From NCBI GenBank assembly GCA_016792585.1, contig JAEULB010000111.1:1-39735 (forward strand): a stretch of DNA of 39,735 bases, read 5' to 3'. The stretch is from Rhodospirillaceae bacterium (lineage in GTDB: Bacteria > Pseudomonadota > Alphaproteobacteria > SHVZ01). The notes under the pieces were generated by a model. That model was not told where the DNA came from. It worked only from the letters and a program-made list of their open reading frames with translations, and ran no database searches. A program made the translations under genes and the position numbers. Below, one piece after another: positions 16,067 through 24,142 of the stretch (position 1 is its first letter; each line of letters begins with the position of its first letter).

Positions 16067-17628
16067 GCCGCCGGGAGGTCGTCGTCATCGGCAGCGGCCC
16101 GGCCGGCATCGCCGCGTCATGGCCATTGGTGCAGGCGGGACACGCCGTCCGCATGCTCGAAGCCGGGACCGGCTTTCCGGCCGGCGAACCATGGGCTCTC
16201 GCCGACCGCCGCGCCGGCGGCCGCCCCGGCATCGAGGCGCTGCTGGGACCCGGGCTTCGCGGACTGGCGGCGTCAGCCGACGTGTCGCCCAAGCTCCGGC
16301 TCGCCGCCGACCCTGACGGCGTCGACTCCTATACGCGCGGCCTCGGCCTCGACGCCGACGGTGCGATAATCGTCGGCCTCAACGTCACCGGCGGCCTCTC
16401 GACGGTCTGGGGAGCCATCAGCCCGACCTTTTCCGACGCCGACGTGGCGGGCTGGCCGATCGATGCGGCGGCGCTCGCTCCTTCCTACCGCGACGTCGCC
16501 GCCCGCATCGGCCTCAGCGGCTCCATGGATGACGACCTCGCGGCCTTCCACGGCGACGGCGTACCGGTGCAGCCGGCGCTGCCACCCTCGCCGAACGCCG
16601 CGGCGCTGCTTTCACGATACCGGAGCAGCGATGACTTCCGCCTCGGCCGGCCACGGCTCGCCGTCCTCTCGACACCGCTCGGCAGTCGCGCCGCCTGCGA
16701 TCTCGGCGGCAGGTGCATGTGGGGCTGCGCCCGCCGATCGATCTATTCGGCCGCCGACGAGATTCCGGATCTTCTGGCGACCGGACTATTCGCGCTCGAG
16801 ACCGCGTCCGAGGTCCGGCGGATCGACCGGCTGGCCGATGGCGGCCTCGTGCTCGCCTTCACGCCCGAGAGTGGCCGCGAGCCGCTCCGGGCGGCCCAGG
16901 TCGTCCTTGCCGCCGGAGCGCCTGCCAGCGCCCGTCTGGCGCTCGCCAGCCTGGGCCAGACCGAAGCGCGGCCCCTTGCCCTCACTCCCGCCTTCACCTT
17001 CGCCCTGCTGCGCCCGGCAGCGCTGGGAGAGGGGTTGCCGCGGCTCGGCTTCGGACTGGCCCAACTGGCTTTCCGCGTGCCGGCCGGGTCCGGCGGCTAT
17101 GCGTATGGCTTGCTCTACGACGCGGGAGCCCTGGCGGCGCCGGATCTGGTCCGACGGACGATGCTGACCGCTGCAGGCGGGCTCCGCCTGCTCGGCGCCC
17201 TGCTGCCGTCGCTGATGATCGGCCTCGTCTACCTGCCGTCCTCGGTCTCCTCCGCATCCTTGCGCCTCACAGGCGATCCGGAGCGGCCGCGCCTGGCCGT
17301 ATCGGCCGCGACCTCGGCCGCGGCATTGGCGCTTGCACGCGATGCCAGGCGGCGGATCGCACCGGCCCTGCGCCGCCTGGGCGGCTGGATGCTGCCCGGC
17401 TCCTTCCGGATGCTCGCTCCGGGTTCGGAGGTGCACTACGCCGGGCCGCTCGCCATGGGCGATCTCGTCAGCGCGAAAGGCGAAGTCCACGGCATCCCCG
17501 GCCTGACCGCCGTGGATGGCGCGGTCCTGCCGAGCCTGCCGGCCAAGCATCACACCTTCACCGTGATGGCGAACGCCGATCGCATCGGCCGGTCGCTCGC
17601 GACCCGCCTGCGCTCTGCTACTTCTTGA
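16063..17628 (+). CDS. FAD-dependent oxidoreductase, GMC type
   Basis: A 521-residue flavoprotein. The N-terminus has the ADP-binding GSGPAGIA at residues 10-17, followed by an acidic MLEAGTG that binds the ribose. The C-terminus has the GMC signature GLTAVDGAVLPSLPAKHHTFTVMAN, with the catalytic His in HHTF and the conserved final helix. There is no signal peptide, so it acts in the cytosol or at the inner face of the membrane. The family oxidises alcohols (sugars, polyols). It is the third gene of the ATGA-coupled set starting at 12579, and its last 11 bases overlap the convergent GT2 gene. The substrate may be a hydroxyl of the glycan made here, but that is inference. Confidence 0.85.
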   Translation: MSRREVVVIGSGPAGIAASWPLVQAGHAVRMLEAGTGFPAGEPWALADRRAGGRPGIEALLGPGLRGLAASADVSPKLRLAADPDGVDSYTRGLGLDADGAIIVGLNVTGGLSTVWGAISPTFSDADVAGWPIDAAALAPSYRDVAARIGLSGSMDDDLAAFHGDGVPVQPALPPSPNAAALLSRYRSSDDFRLGRPRLAVLSTPLGSRAACDLGGRCMWGCARRSIYSAADEIPDLLATGLFALETASEVRRIDRLADGGLVLAFTPESGREPLRAAQVVLAAGAPASARLALASLGQTEARPLALTPAFTFALLRPAALGEGLPRLGFGLAQLAFRVPAGSGGYAYGLLYDAGALAAPDLVRRTMLTAAGGLRLLGALLPSLMIGLVYLPSSVSSASLRLTGDPERPRLAVSAATSAAALALARDARRRIAPALRRLGGWMLPGSFRMLAPGSEVHYAGPLAMGDLVSAKGEVHGIPGLTAVDGAVLPSLPAKHHTFTVMANADRIGRSLATRLRSATS

Positions 17629-18481
17629 GGATCTGCCTGAGCAGGTCGGACAGCAGACCGAGGCAGAAGACGAAGATCGCGGCCAGGATCGACGCCACGC
17701 CCATCATGAAGCCGGTCGCCATCTTGAAGACGATGCCGATGGCGATGCTTATGGCGGCGAGCAGCACGCAGCCTGCGCTGAGCGCGAAGAAGATCGTCAT
17801 CGGCGAGTGGTAGAGCGCCGTCTTCAGGATCACCTTCACCGTCCGCCAGGAATCCTTGAGCAGGCGGACTTTCGTCGTTCCCGAGCGTTCGCCGTAGGCG
17901 ATCGGATGGTAGTGAACGAACCGTCCATTGATCATGTAGGCAAGCGTGATCGAGGTGGTGAAGCTGAAGCCGTCGGAAAGATGGATCAGGAACGGACGGG
18001 TCGTCGTCCGGGAGAACACGCGAAGGCCAGAGTTGATGTCGGGGATCGGCCGGCCCGCGACATGCTCGACGAGGCGCCTCAACGCGATCCGCAGAGGCCA
18101 CTTGATCCATGACTCGCGATAGTGGCTGCCTGTCCGCTCGCCGACCACCATGTCGAAGCCCCGCCGATACTGCGCCAGAAGCGCCGGTATTTCCGCGATC
18201 GGATATGTCCCGTCGGCGTCGGTGATGACGATGGTGTCGTTGGCGGCGACCTCCATCCCGGTCTTGATCGCGCGGCCATATCCGATGTTGTGGGGATGCC
18301 GGGTGACGCGGGCGCCCGCCGCCTCCGCCTGGGCGGCGGTGTCGTCGGAGGAGCCGTCGTCGACGACGAGAACCTCTCCGCCGACGATGCCGGCCGCCGA
18401 CAGTGCTGCGAGCGCCTGTCGCACCGTGCCTGCGACCGACGGCCCCTCGTTGAAGGCCGGGATGACGATCGAGACCGTCAT
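17618..18481 (-). CDS. GT2 polyprenyl-phosphate-type glycosyltransferase with C-terminal membrane segments
   Basis: A 287-residue family 2 glycosyltransferase of the DPM1/GtrB type. The N-terminal GT-A domain begins SIVIPAFNEGPSV, with DDGSSDD and the metal-binding DADGTYP. The segment INSGLRVF and the later basic KDSWRTVK are typical of enzymes that charge polyprenyl phosphate. Two hydrophobic helices at about 228-250 and 255-280 anchor it to the inner membrane. The start ATG overlaps the stop of the asparagine-synthase-like gene as ATGA. It likely makes the lipid-linked sugar used by a GT-C enzyme such as the membrane protein at 12579. The sugar is unknown. Confidence 0.88.
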   Translation of the reverse strand: MTVSIVIPAFNEGPSVAGTVRQALAALSAAGIVGGEVLVVDDGSSDDTAAQAEAAGARVTRHPHNIGYGRAIKTGMEVAANDTIVITDADGTYPIAEIPALLAQYRRGFDMVVGERTGSHYRESWIKWPLRIALRRLVEHVAGRPIPDINSGLRVFSRTTTRPFLIHLSDGFSFTTSITLAYMINGRFVHYHPIAYGERSGTTKVRLLKDSWRTVKVILKTALYHSPMTIFFALSAGCVLLAAISIAIGIVFKMATGFMMGVASILAAIFVFCLGLLSDLLRQILKK

Positions 18482-20400
18482 GCCGCCACTCCCGGCACCA
18501 TGGGCGTCGTCGTCCGGTCCCGCACCTGGCCGAGCCACAGCGCGAGGCATGTGAGGCTGAACAGCCTCAGGCCGTTGTCCCTCCGGCGCGCGTCGTGATC
18601 GGCCCATAGCCGCTCGATCGCGGCGCGATCGAACCAATCGTCGAGCACCGTCGATCGCGTGAGATCCCCGGCCATCGCCCGAAGCCCGCCGGCCAGCCAG
18701 TGCGACACCGGGGCGTTGAACCCCAGCTTGCGTCCGGCGACCACGCGGGCCGGCAGGCGCCTGCGCTGGCTCTCGCGCAGGATCGCCTTCGTCGTCGTTC
18801 CGCGCAGCCGCCAGGACGGCGGGAGACTGGCGGCGAACTCCATCAGCCGATGGCTCAGGAGCGGCGCGCGCGCTTCGAGGCTGTGCGCCATCGTCGCCCG
18901 ATCGACTTTCACCAGGATGTCGTCCGCGAGCCAGGTCTTGGTATCGACGTACATCGCGCGGTCGAGCGGATGAAGGCCGGAGACGGCCCGGTCATGCACC
19001 CTGAACGCCTCGAAGGGATCGGCGGCCAGGACATCGGCATGAGCGTCCATCCGGAGCACATCGGTGCGTTCCGCCGGGTCGAAGATCATGCGCCAGTATG
19101 CATGTGCATCGCCGTCGGACAGGCGGTGAGCGCCGAGAAAGCGGCGGAGCTTGTAGTCGAAGCTGACTTTGCCGAAGGTCGTGGGGACCGCCCGCTCGGC
19201 GATCCAGCGCGCAAGACCGACGAGGCCATCCGGCATGCGCGCGAGGATCCGGTGCAGGCGGTCGGCGACATAGGTGGTGTAGCCGGCGAACAGCTCGTCG
19301 CCGCCGTCGCCCGAGAGGGATACCGTGACCTGCTCGCGGGCAAACCGCGCCAGATAGTACATCGGCACGATCGAGGTATCGGCGATCGGCTCGTCGGCGT
19401 GCCAGACGATCCTCGGCAGGTCGTTCACCAGATCGCCCGTGACTTCCCGGTCGGAATGGGCGACGCCGAAATGATCGGCCGTCTGCCGCGCCGCCGCCAC
19501 TTCGCTGTAGCCGTCCTCGGCGAAGCCGGTGCTGAAGGTCTTCACCAGAGCCGCGGGCATTGCCGCCGTCATCCCGCCCACGACCGTCGCTGAATCCAGT
19601 CCGCCGCTGAGGAAGGCACCCACCGGAACGTCCGCGACCAGGCACGACTTCACCGTCTCGTCGATCAGCGACGACAGCTCTGCGGCGGCATCCAGGTACG
19701 AGCCGCCGCGCTTGCGGTGGAACGCCGGGACCAGATCCCAATAAGGGCGCGGCTCCTCGATGCGGGCTCGGCTCGCACACATCGCATGGGCCGGCGGCAG
19801 CTTCCGCACCCCGCGGATCAGGGAGCCGCCCGGCACGTAGCCGTGCGACAGGAACAGGCCGAGCGAGGCCGGTGCGATCTCGGCCTGCACTTCGGGATGT
19901 GCGAGCAGCGCCTTGGTCTCCGAGGCGAAAATCAATCCGCCGTCGGCGAGACGCGCATAGACCATAGGCTTTTCGCCTGCGCGGTCGCGCGCGAGAAGGA
20001 GCTCCTGGCGTTCCTTGTCCCAGAGGACGAAGGCGAACATGCCGTCCATGCGTTCGACGGCTTCGCGTCCCCACCGCCTGTACGCCTCGACGATGACCTC
20101 GGTGTCACCGTTGGTGCGAAAGCGTGCGCCTTCGGCTTCCAGCGTGCGTCTCAGTTCGCGGAAATTGTAGATCGCGCCGTTGAAGACGGTGACGAAGCGT
20201 CCGGAGACGTCTTCGAGCGGCTGGTTGGCACCGGCGGAAAGATCGATGACCGAGAGCCGGCGATGGCCGAGGACGAGAGGGCCGAGATCGGTGACGGCGC
20301 CGTGGTCGGGTCCTCGATGCGCCAGCGTCCCGGTCATCGCGGCCACCACCCGAGGGTCGGGCCGCCGACCGAACGAGAGCCAGCCGCTGAGTCCGCACAT
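18478..20400 (-). CDS. asnB: Asparagine-synthase-like glutamine amidotransferase
   Basis: A 640-residue enzyme with the two domains of glutamine-hydrolysing asparagine synthase. Cys2 (MCGLSGW) is the glutaminase nucleophile, with RGPD, NGAIYNF and GDTEV substrate-binding segments in the first 110 residues. The synthetase domain holds the PP-loop SGGLDS and later SGDGGDELFAGY. It uses ATP to activate a carboxylate and adds ammonia. In glycan loci such proteins often amidate uronic acids or cell-envelope polymers rather than aspartate. Its coupling to a polyprenyl-phosphate GT2 by a 4-base overlap supports this here, but metabolic asparagine synthesis cannot be excluded. Confidence 0.9.
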   Translation of the reverse strand: MCGLSGWLSFGRRPDPRVVAAMTGTLAHRGPDHGAVTDLGPLVLGHRRLSVIDLSAGANQPLEDVSGRFVTVFNGAIYNFRELRRTLEAEGARFRTNGDTEVIVEAYRRWGREAVERMDGMFAFVLWDKERQELLLARDRAGEKPMVYARLADGGLIFASETKALLAHPEVQAEIAPASLGLFLSHGYVPGGSLIRGVRKLPPAHAMCASRARIEEPRPYWDLVPAFHRKRGGSYLDAAAELSSLIDETVKSCLVADVPVGAFLSGGLDSATVVGGMTAAMPAALVKTFSTGFAEDGYSEVAAARQTADHFGVAHSDREVTGDLVNDLPRIVWHADEPIADTSIVPMYYLARFAREQVTVSLSGDGGDELFAGYTTYVADRLHRILARMPDGLVGLARWIAERAVPTTFGKVSFDYKLRRFLGAHRLSDGDAHAYWRMIFDPAERTDVLRMDAHADVLAADPFEAFRVHDRAVSGLHPLDRAMYVDTKTWLADDILVKVDRATMAHSLEARAPLLSHRLMEFAASLPPSWRLRGTTTKAILRESQRRRLPARVVAGRKLGFNAPVSHWLAGGLRAMAGDLTRSTVLDDWFDRAAIERLWADHDARRRDNGLRLFSLTCLALWLGQVRDRTTTPMVPGVAA

Positions 20401-20489
20401 GGGGCGCCGCCGATCCTTCCGCCGCCGGCTACGGCGCTGTAACGCTCAAGGCCGTGCGCGCCGAAAGGGGCGGCGCACGGCGAGGCGCG

Positions 20490-20765
20490 TCAGGTGATGT
20501 CGCTGATGTCGACCGGACCGTGCCGGAAGACGATCCACTTCTTCGTGTCCGGCCGGAACTCGATGCCGTAGGCCGTCTTGAGGAAGATGCGAAGCGGGGG
20601 CACGCCGCCGCCCTCGCGCTGCGTCCTGTCCGCGTCGAGCATCGGGGTCTTGCCGAAGACGTTCGCCCACGCCTTGGGAGGATCCCCGTCGACGTAGCCT
20701 TCCTCGTCGTTGTTCACCTGGTCGCAGAGCTGCCAGGCGGCTTCCACGTCGTCCCAAGCCGTCAT
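20490..20765 (-). CDS. Small protein of unknown function
   Basis: A 91-residue acidic protein starting MTAWDDVEAAWQLCDQVN and ending with RIFLKTAYGIEFRP and a short VFRHGPVDISDIT tail. A strong ribosome binding site, GAGGAG, lies 7 bases upstream of the ATG at 20765 and settles the start; a reading that begins 17 codons earlier has none. There is no signal peptide or membrane segment. I do not recognise a family. It lies alone between the TPR-glycosyltransferase operon and the asparagine-synthase-like gene, with about 90 bases on each side, and may be transcribed with either. No function can be given. Confidence 0.7.
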   Translation of the reverse strand: MTAWDDVEAAWQLCDQVNNDEEGYVDGDPPKAWANVFGKTPMLDADRTQREGGGVPPLRIFLKTAYGIEFRPDTKKWIVFRHGPVDISDIT

Positions 20766-20872
20766 ACCCGTCTCCTCATCAGTCGCCGGACAGGGCCGGC
20801 ACGAGAACCGAGCCACCGCAGGACAGGCGGCCTTCTCTCAATCGTTGACGTAACTTAGCGTATGCAGGCGCG

Positions 20873-22774
20873 TCAAGCCTTCCCCCCTCCGGCCGGCGCC
20901 AGGACGGAGCGATATGCGGCCTCGACCGAGCGGGCGTAGGCGACCTTGTCGCACAGGACGGAGGCCTGCAGTCGAGGGCGAAGAGAGGTGCGCAGCGCCG
21001 CCCGACGCCCGACCTCGCCGGCAAGCGCGACCGCCCGATCGGCGTACTCACCCGGCGTGGCGGCAACCAGATCCCCGAGGCCGACCCTGGGCAGCATCGT
21101 GGCGCCCATGCGGCCGATGAAGCGGCGGCCGGCGAGGCAGACGACCGGAACCCCCATCCACAACGCCTCGAAAGTCGTCGTGCAGCCGTTGAAAGGAAAG
21201 GGATCCAGAGCGACGTCGATCTCCCGGTAGAGCGCCAGGTGACCGGTCCGCTCCAGGGTGCCCGAACGAAACTCGATGCGGCTTTCGGCGATGCCGGCAT
21301 TGCCCAGGACCTGCACCAGATGATCGCGGGTCGCCGGGTCGTCGGTCAGGCGCTTGTAGCGCAGAACAAGCCGGCTATTCGGCACCCGGCCCAGGATCTC
21401 CGCCCACAGCCGTGCAACCTCCGGCCCGAGTTTGACCGGATTGTTGAAACACCCGAACCGGACGATGCCTGTCTCGCTCGAAGGCACGGGTCCCGGATCC
21501 GGCGCATCCGCCGGCGGCTCGTGCAGCATCATCGACGGGAGCCGGAGAGGGCGCTCGGTCATTCCCTCCTCGCTGTCCGACGGATGCAAGATCGCGTCCG
21601 TCATCCAGTAGTCGACGGTCCAAAGCCCGGTCGTCGATATGTCGTGGAAGGTGATCTGGACGTCGGCGCAACGCTCGGCGACCACGCCGATCCGATTGCC
21701 CGTGTGCCCGGCGAGAAGTACGAGCACGTCGAGTCCGTCCCGTCGAATCTCCTCTATCACGGCGGCGTCACTCGATCCGTTGAGCCGTCGCCAGTGATCG
21801 GCGCTGCGCCTCAGGCGTCGGGTGACGTCGTCGACCCGCTGCTCTTCCGCATAGCAGAACACCTCGACTGCCTGTCGGTCGTGAGCCGCGATGAGCCCGA
21901 CGACGTTGTAGGCAACAGGATGGCTGTAGAAGTCCGTCGACAGGTAGCCGACCCGGAGGCGGCGCTTGCTCTCGCCAGCCGGCCTCTGCGGACGCCAGGG
22001 CTTCGCCTCGGCAAAAGACCTTCTCCGCGCCCACTCCTGATAGGCCGCGAACAAAGATGCCGAGGTGGTCGAGGCGCTGTAGCTCAGACACAGCAGCAGG
22101 TTGCTGCCGCTCGCTTGCCGGCCCGGCTCAACCGCGAGTGCCCGGCGGAATGCCGCGATCCCTTCCTCGAGTTTGCCAATTGCGACCACGGCCTCGCCGA
22201 AGGCGTCGAGAGCCTTTGTATCATTAGGCTGCAGCGCCAGGGCGGTGCGTGCGAGGTGACGGGCCTCGCTTCCTTGTCCCGTCTCCCTGGCGATCCGCGA
22301 GAGTCCCACGCGTGCGGCGATCGACTCGACGTCCAGTTCCAGCGCCAATCCGAACGACTGCGTGGCCAGATCCCGCGCACCCCGTCGCTGATGGATCAGT
22401 CCGAGATTGATGTGAGCTGCGACCTGTGTCGGCACGATCACTATCGACCGCCGGACCAGCCGCATCCCCTCCTCATCCGATCCCAGCTCGATCGCCGCCG
22501 ACGCGCCGTTGCCGATCGCCGAGGCGCTTCCTGGATCGATCGCGACGGCTCGGCGCAGCGTCCTTGCCCCGCGCCGACGCGCGCCGGTCATCAGGAGCGC
22601 GCCCCCCAGATCGACGAGAATGTCCGATGACAGCGGCTCGATCACCGCCAGGCGCCCCAGCACGACAGTCGCCCGGCCGATGGCCCCGCCGGCAAGCGAC
22701 GACGCTGCCAGCGAGCGCCACTCGTCGCCGGAACACGGATGGTGCGCGAGCGCGCGGCGAGCGGTTGCGCTCAT
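20873..22774 (-). CDS. TPR protein with GT41 (SPINDLY/OGT-like) glycosyltransferase domain
   Basis: A 633-residue protein: TPR repeats to about residue 225, a linker with the SPINDLY-type motif NLLLCLSYSAS, then a GT41 catalytic domain. His285 in LSTDFYSHPV, Lys448 in FGCFNNPVKL and the donor loop ALDPFPFNGCTTTFEALWMG all match the OGT family. The start ATG at 22774 overlaps the stop of the preceding TPR-GT9-like gene as ATGA; longer readings run into that gene. It is the last of three TPR-glycosyltransferases in one operon. Likely role: O-glycosylation of a protein such as flagellin using the sugar made on this replicon, by analogy with Caulobacter FlmG. Confidence 0.92.
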   Translation of the reverse strand: MSATARRALAHHPCSGDEWRSLAASSLAGGAIGRATVVLGRLAVIEPLSSDILVDLGGALLMTGARRRGARTLRRAVAIDPGSASAIGNGASAAIELGSDEEGMRLVRRSIVIVPTQVAAHINLGLIHQRRGARDLATQSFGLALELDVESIAARVGLSRIARETGQGSEARHLARTALALQPNDTKALDAFGEAVVAIGKLEEGIAAFRRALAVEPGRQASGSNLLLCLSYSASTTSASLFAAYQEWARRRSFAEAKPWRPQRPAGESKRRLRVGYLSTDFYSHPVAYNVVGLIAAHDRQAVEVFCYAEEQRVDDVTRRLRRSADHWRRLNGSSDAAVIEEIRRDGLDVLVLLAGHTGNRIGVVAERCADVQITFHDISTTGLWTVDYWMTDAILHPSDSEEGMTERPLRLPSMMLHEPPADAPDPGPVPSSETGIVRFGCFNNPVKLGPEVARLWAEILGRVPNSRLVLRYKRLTDDPATRDHLVQVLGNAGIAESRIEFRSGTLERTGHLALYREIDVALDPFPFNGCTTTFEALWMGVPVVCLAGRRFIGRMGATMLPRVGLGDLVAATPGEYADRAVALAGEVGRRAALRTSLRPRLQASVLCDKVAYARSVEAAYRSVLAPAGGGKA

Positions 22775-24138
22775 GAGGCGAGAGCACGCAGGTCTCGAGC
22801 GACCCGCTCGATCGCCGGACCCCAAGCTCCTCGTGTGGCCTGACGATAGAGGCGGGCGCTTGGATACCACGGACTGTCGTCCCGCCCGACCATCCAGCGC
22901 CAGTCCGGCGCATGGCAGAGCAAGATCCAAACCGGCCGGCCGAGTGCCCCGGCGAGGTGGGCGACCGACGTGTCGCTGGTGATCACGAGATCAAGATTGG
23001 CCAGGACCGCCGCGGTCTCCGAAAAATCGCGGAGATCCGGCCCCCCGTCGAGCGCGAGACGCGAGGTGTCTTCGCCGGGTGCCGGTTGCTTGACCAGTCC
23101 GATCAGGGAAACGTTGTCGACATCGAACAGCGGTCTCATCGTTGAAAGCCCGGGCGATCGACGAACGTCGCTGGCCTGCTGCGGATTGCCGCGCCAGCAG
23201 AGACCGACACGGAGCCCCGCCTGCGGCGCCAGTCGCCCTCGCCACACGGCCACCCGATCCGCTGGCGGGCTCATATAGGGCATGGGCCCGGGAAGATCCG
23301 ACAACAACGTGCCGAAGATCGACGGCAGGCTGGTCATCGGGACATGCCAGACGCAGTCAACGGACGGCTCCTCAGGCTCGACCGTGCGCGCCACTCCCGG
23401 AACGGTCGCAACGAGACCTGCGAGCTCCTGTCGGCTTTCGGCGACCACGATGCCGCCCCGCCTCGCGACTCCGTCGGCGAACCGAGCGAACTGCAGCGTG
23501 TCACCGTAACCTTGCTCCGCAAGCAATCTTATCGCCGCTCCGTCCAGAAGCTCGCCGTTCCACAGGCGTCCCGGCGCGCGTCGCGCCGGCGTCGCCTCGG
23601 AAAGGAACAAGCGCCACTCATACTCCCGCCATCCCAAGGCATAGTCGCCCGCCGCGAGAAGCGTCCAAGACAGATTGAAGTGCGTCTCGGCGTCTGCCGG
23701 ATCCACCGCTATTGCGCGTCGGGCCCAACGTTCAGATTCGCTGAGAGCCAATACTTCGCTGAGGGCATCCGCAAGGCTCTTGAGCCACGCGACACTGGCC
23801 GGATCGAGTACGATCGCGCGGCGGAGCGATCTCGCTCCCGCCTCCAACCGTTCGAACACGATTTCGGCCAGCCCGAGATTGCCGTGCGCCTCGGCGAGCA
23901 TCGGTGCGAGCCTGGTTGCCATCGAAAGCTGCGCAACGGCTGCGGCCGTCGCTCCGGATCTCCGTAACGCCTCCCCGAGATTGGCGCGAACCGCTCCGGC
24001 CCCAGGGTCGATCGCGGCGGCGCGCGTGAGCCAGCCGAGTGCTCCGGCAGTGCCCTCATTCAAGGCCTCTGCCCCCAATACGGACCAACCGTCCGTCGTC
24101 CCGGGATCGAGCGCGATGCGTCTGCGGATCTCTCGCAT
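22771..24138 (-). CDS. TPR protein with GT9 (heptosyltransferase-like) domain
   Basis: A 455-residue protein. Residues 1 to about 165 are TPR repeats; the rest has the GT9-like GT-B fold seen in many TPR proteins of alphaproteobacteria. Recognisable pieces are EQGYGDTLQFARFADGVARRGG (start of the first domain), VGLCWRGNPQQ (domain 2 start) and the donor-site stretch DLVITSDTSVAHLAGALGRPVWILL, followed by WRWMVGRDDSPWYPSARLYRQ. The start ATG at 24138 lies 4 bases after the stop of the upstream GT41 gene, and its own stop overlaps the next start. It is thus the middle gene of a three-gene transferase operon. Whether it glycosylates protein or lipid is unknown. Confidence 0.85.
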   Translation of the reverse strand: MREIRRRIALDPGTTDGWSVLGAEALNEGTAGALGWLTRAAAIDPGAGAVRANLGEALRRSGATAAAVAQLSMATRLAPMLAEAHGNLGLAEIVFERLEAGARSLRRAIVLDPASVAWLKSLADALSEVLALSESERWARRAIAVDPADAETHFNLSWTLLAAGDYALGWREYEWRLFLSEATPARRAPGRLWNGELLDGAAIRLLAEQGYGDTLQFARFADGVARRGGIVVAESRQELAGLVATVPGVARTVEPEEPSVDCVWHVPMTSLPSIFGTLLSDLPGPMPYMSPPADRVAVWRGRLAPQAGLRVGLCWRGNPQQASDVRRSPGLSTMRPLFDVDNVSLIGLVKQPAPGEDTSRLALDGGPDLRDFSETAAVLANLDLVITSDTSVAHLAGALGRPVWILLCHAPDWRWMVGRDDSPWYPSARLYRQATRGAWGPAIERVARDLRALAS

Positions 24139-24142
24139 CGTT

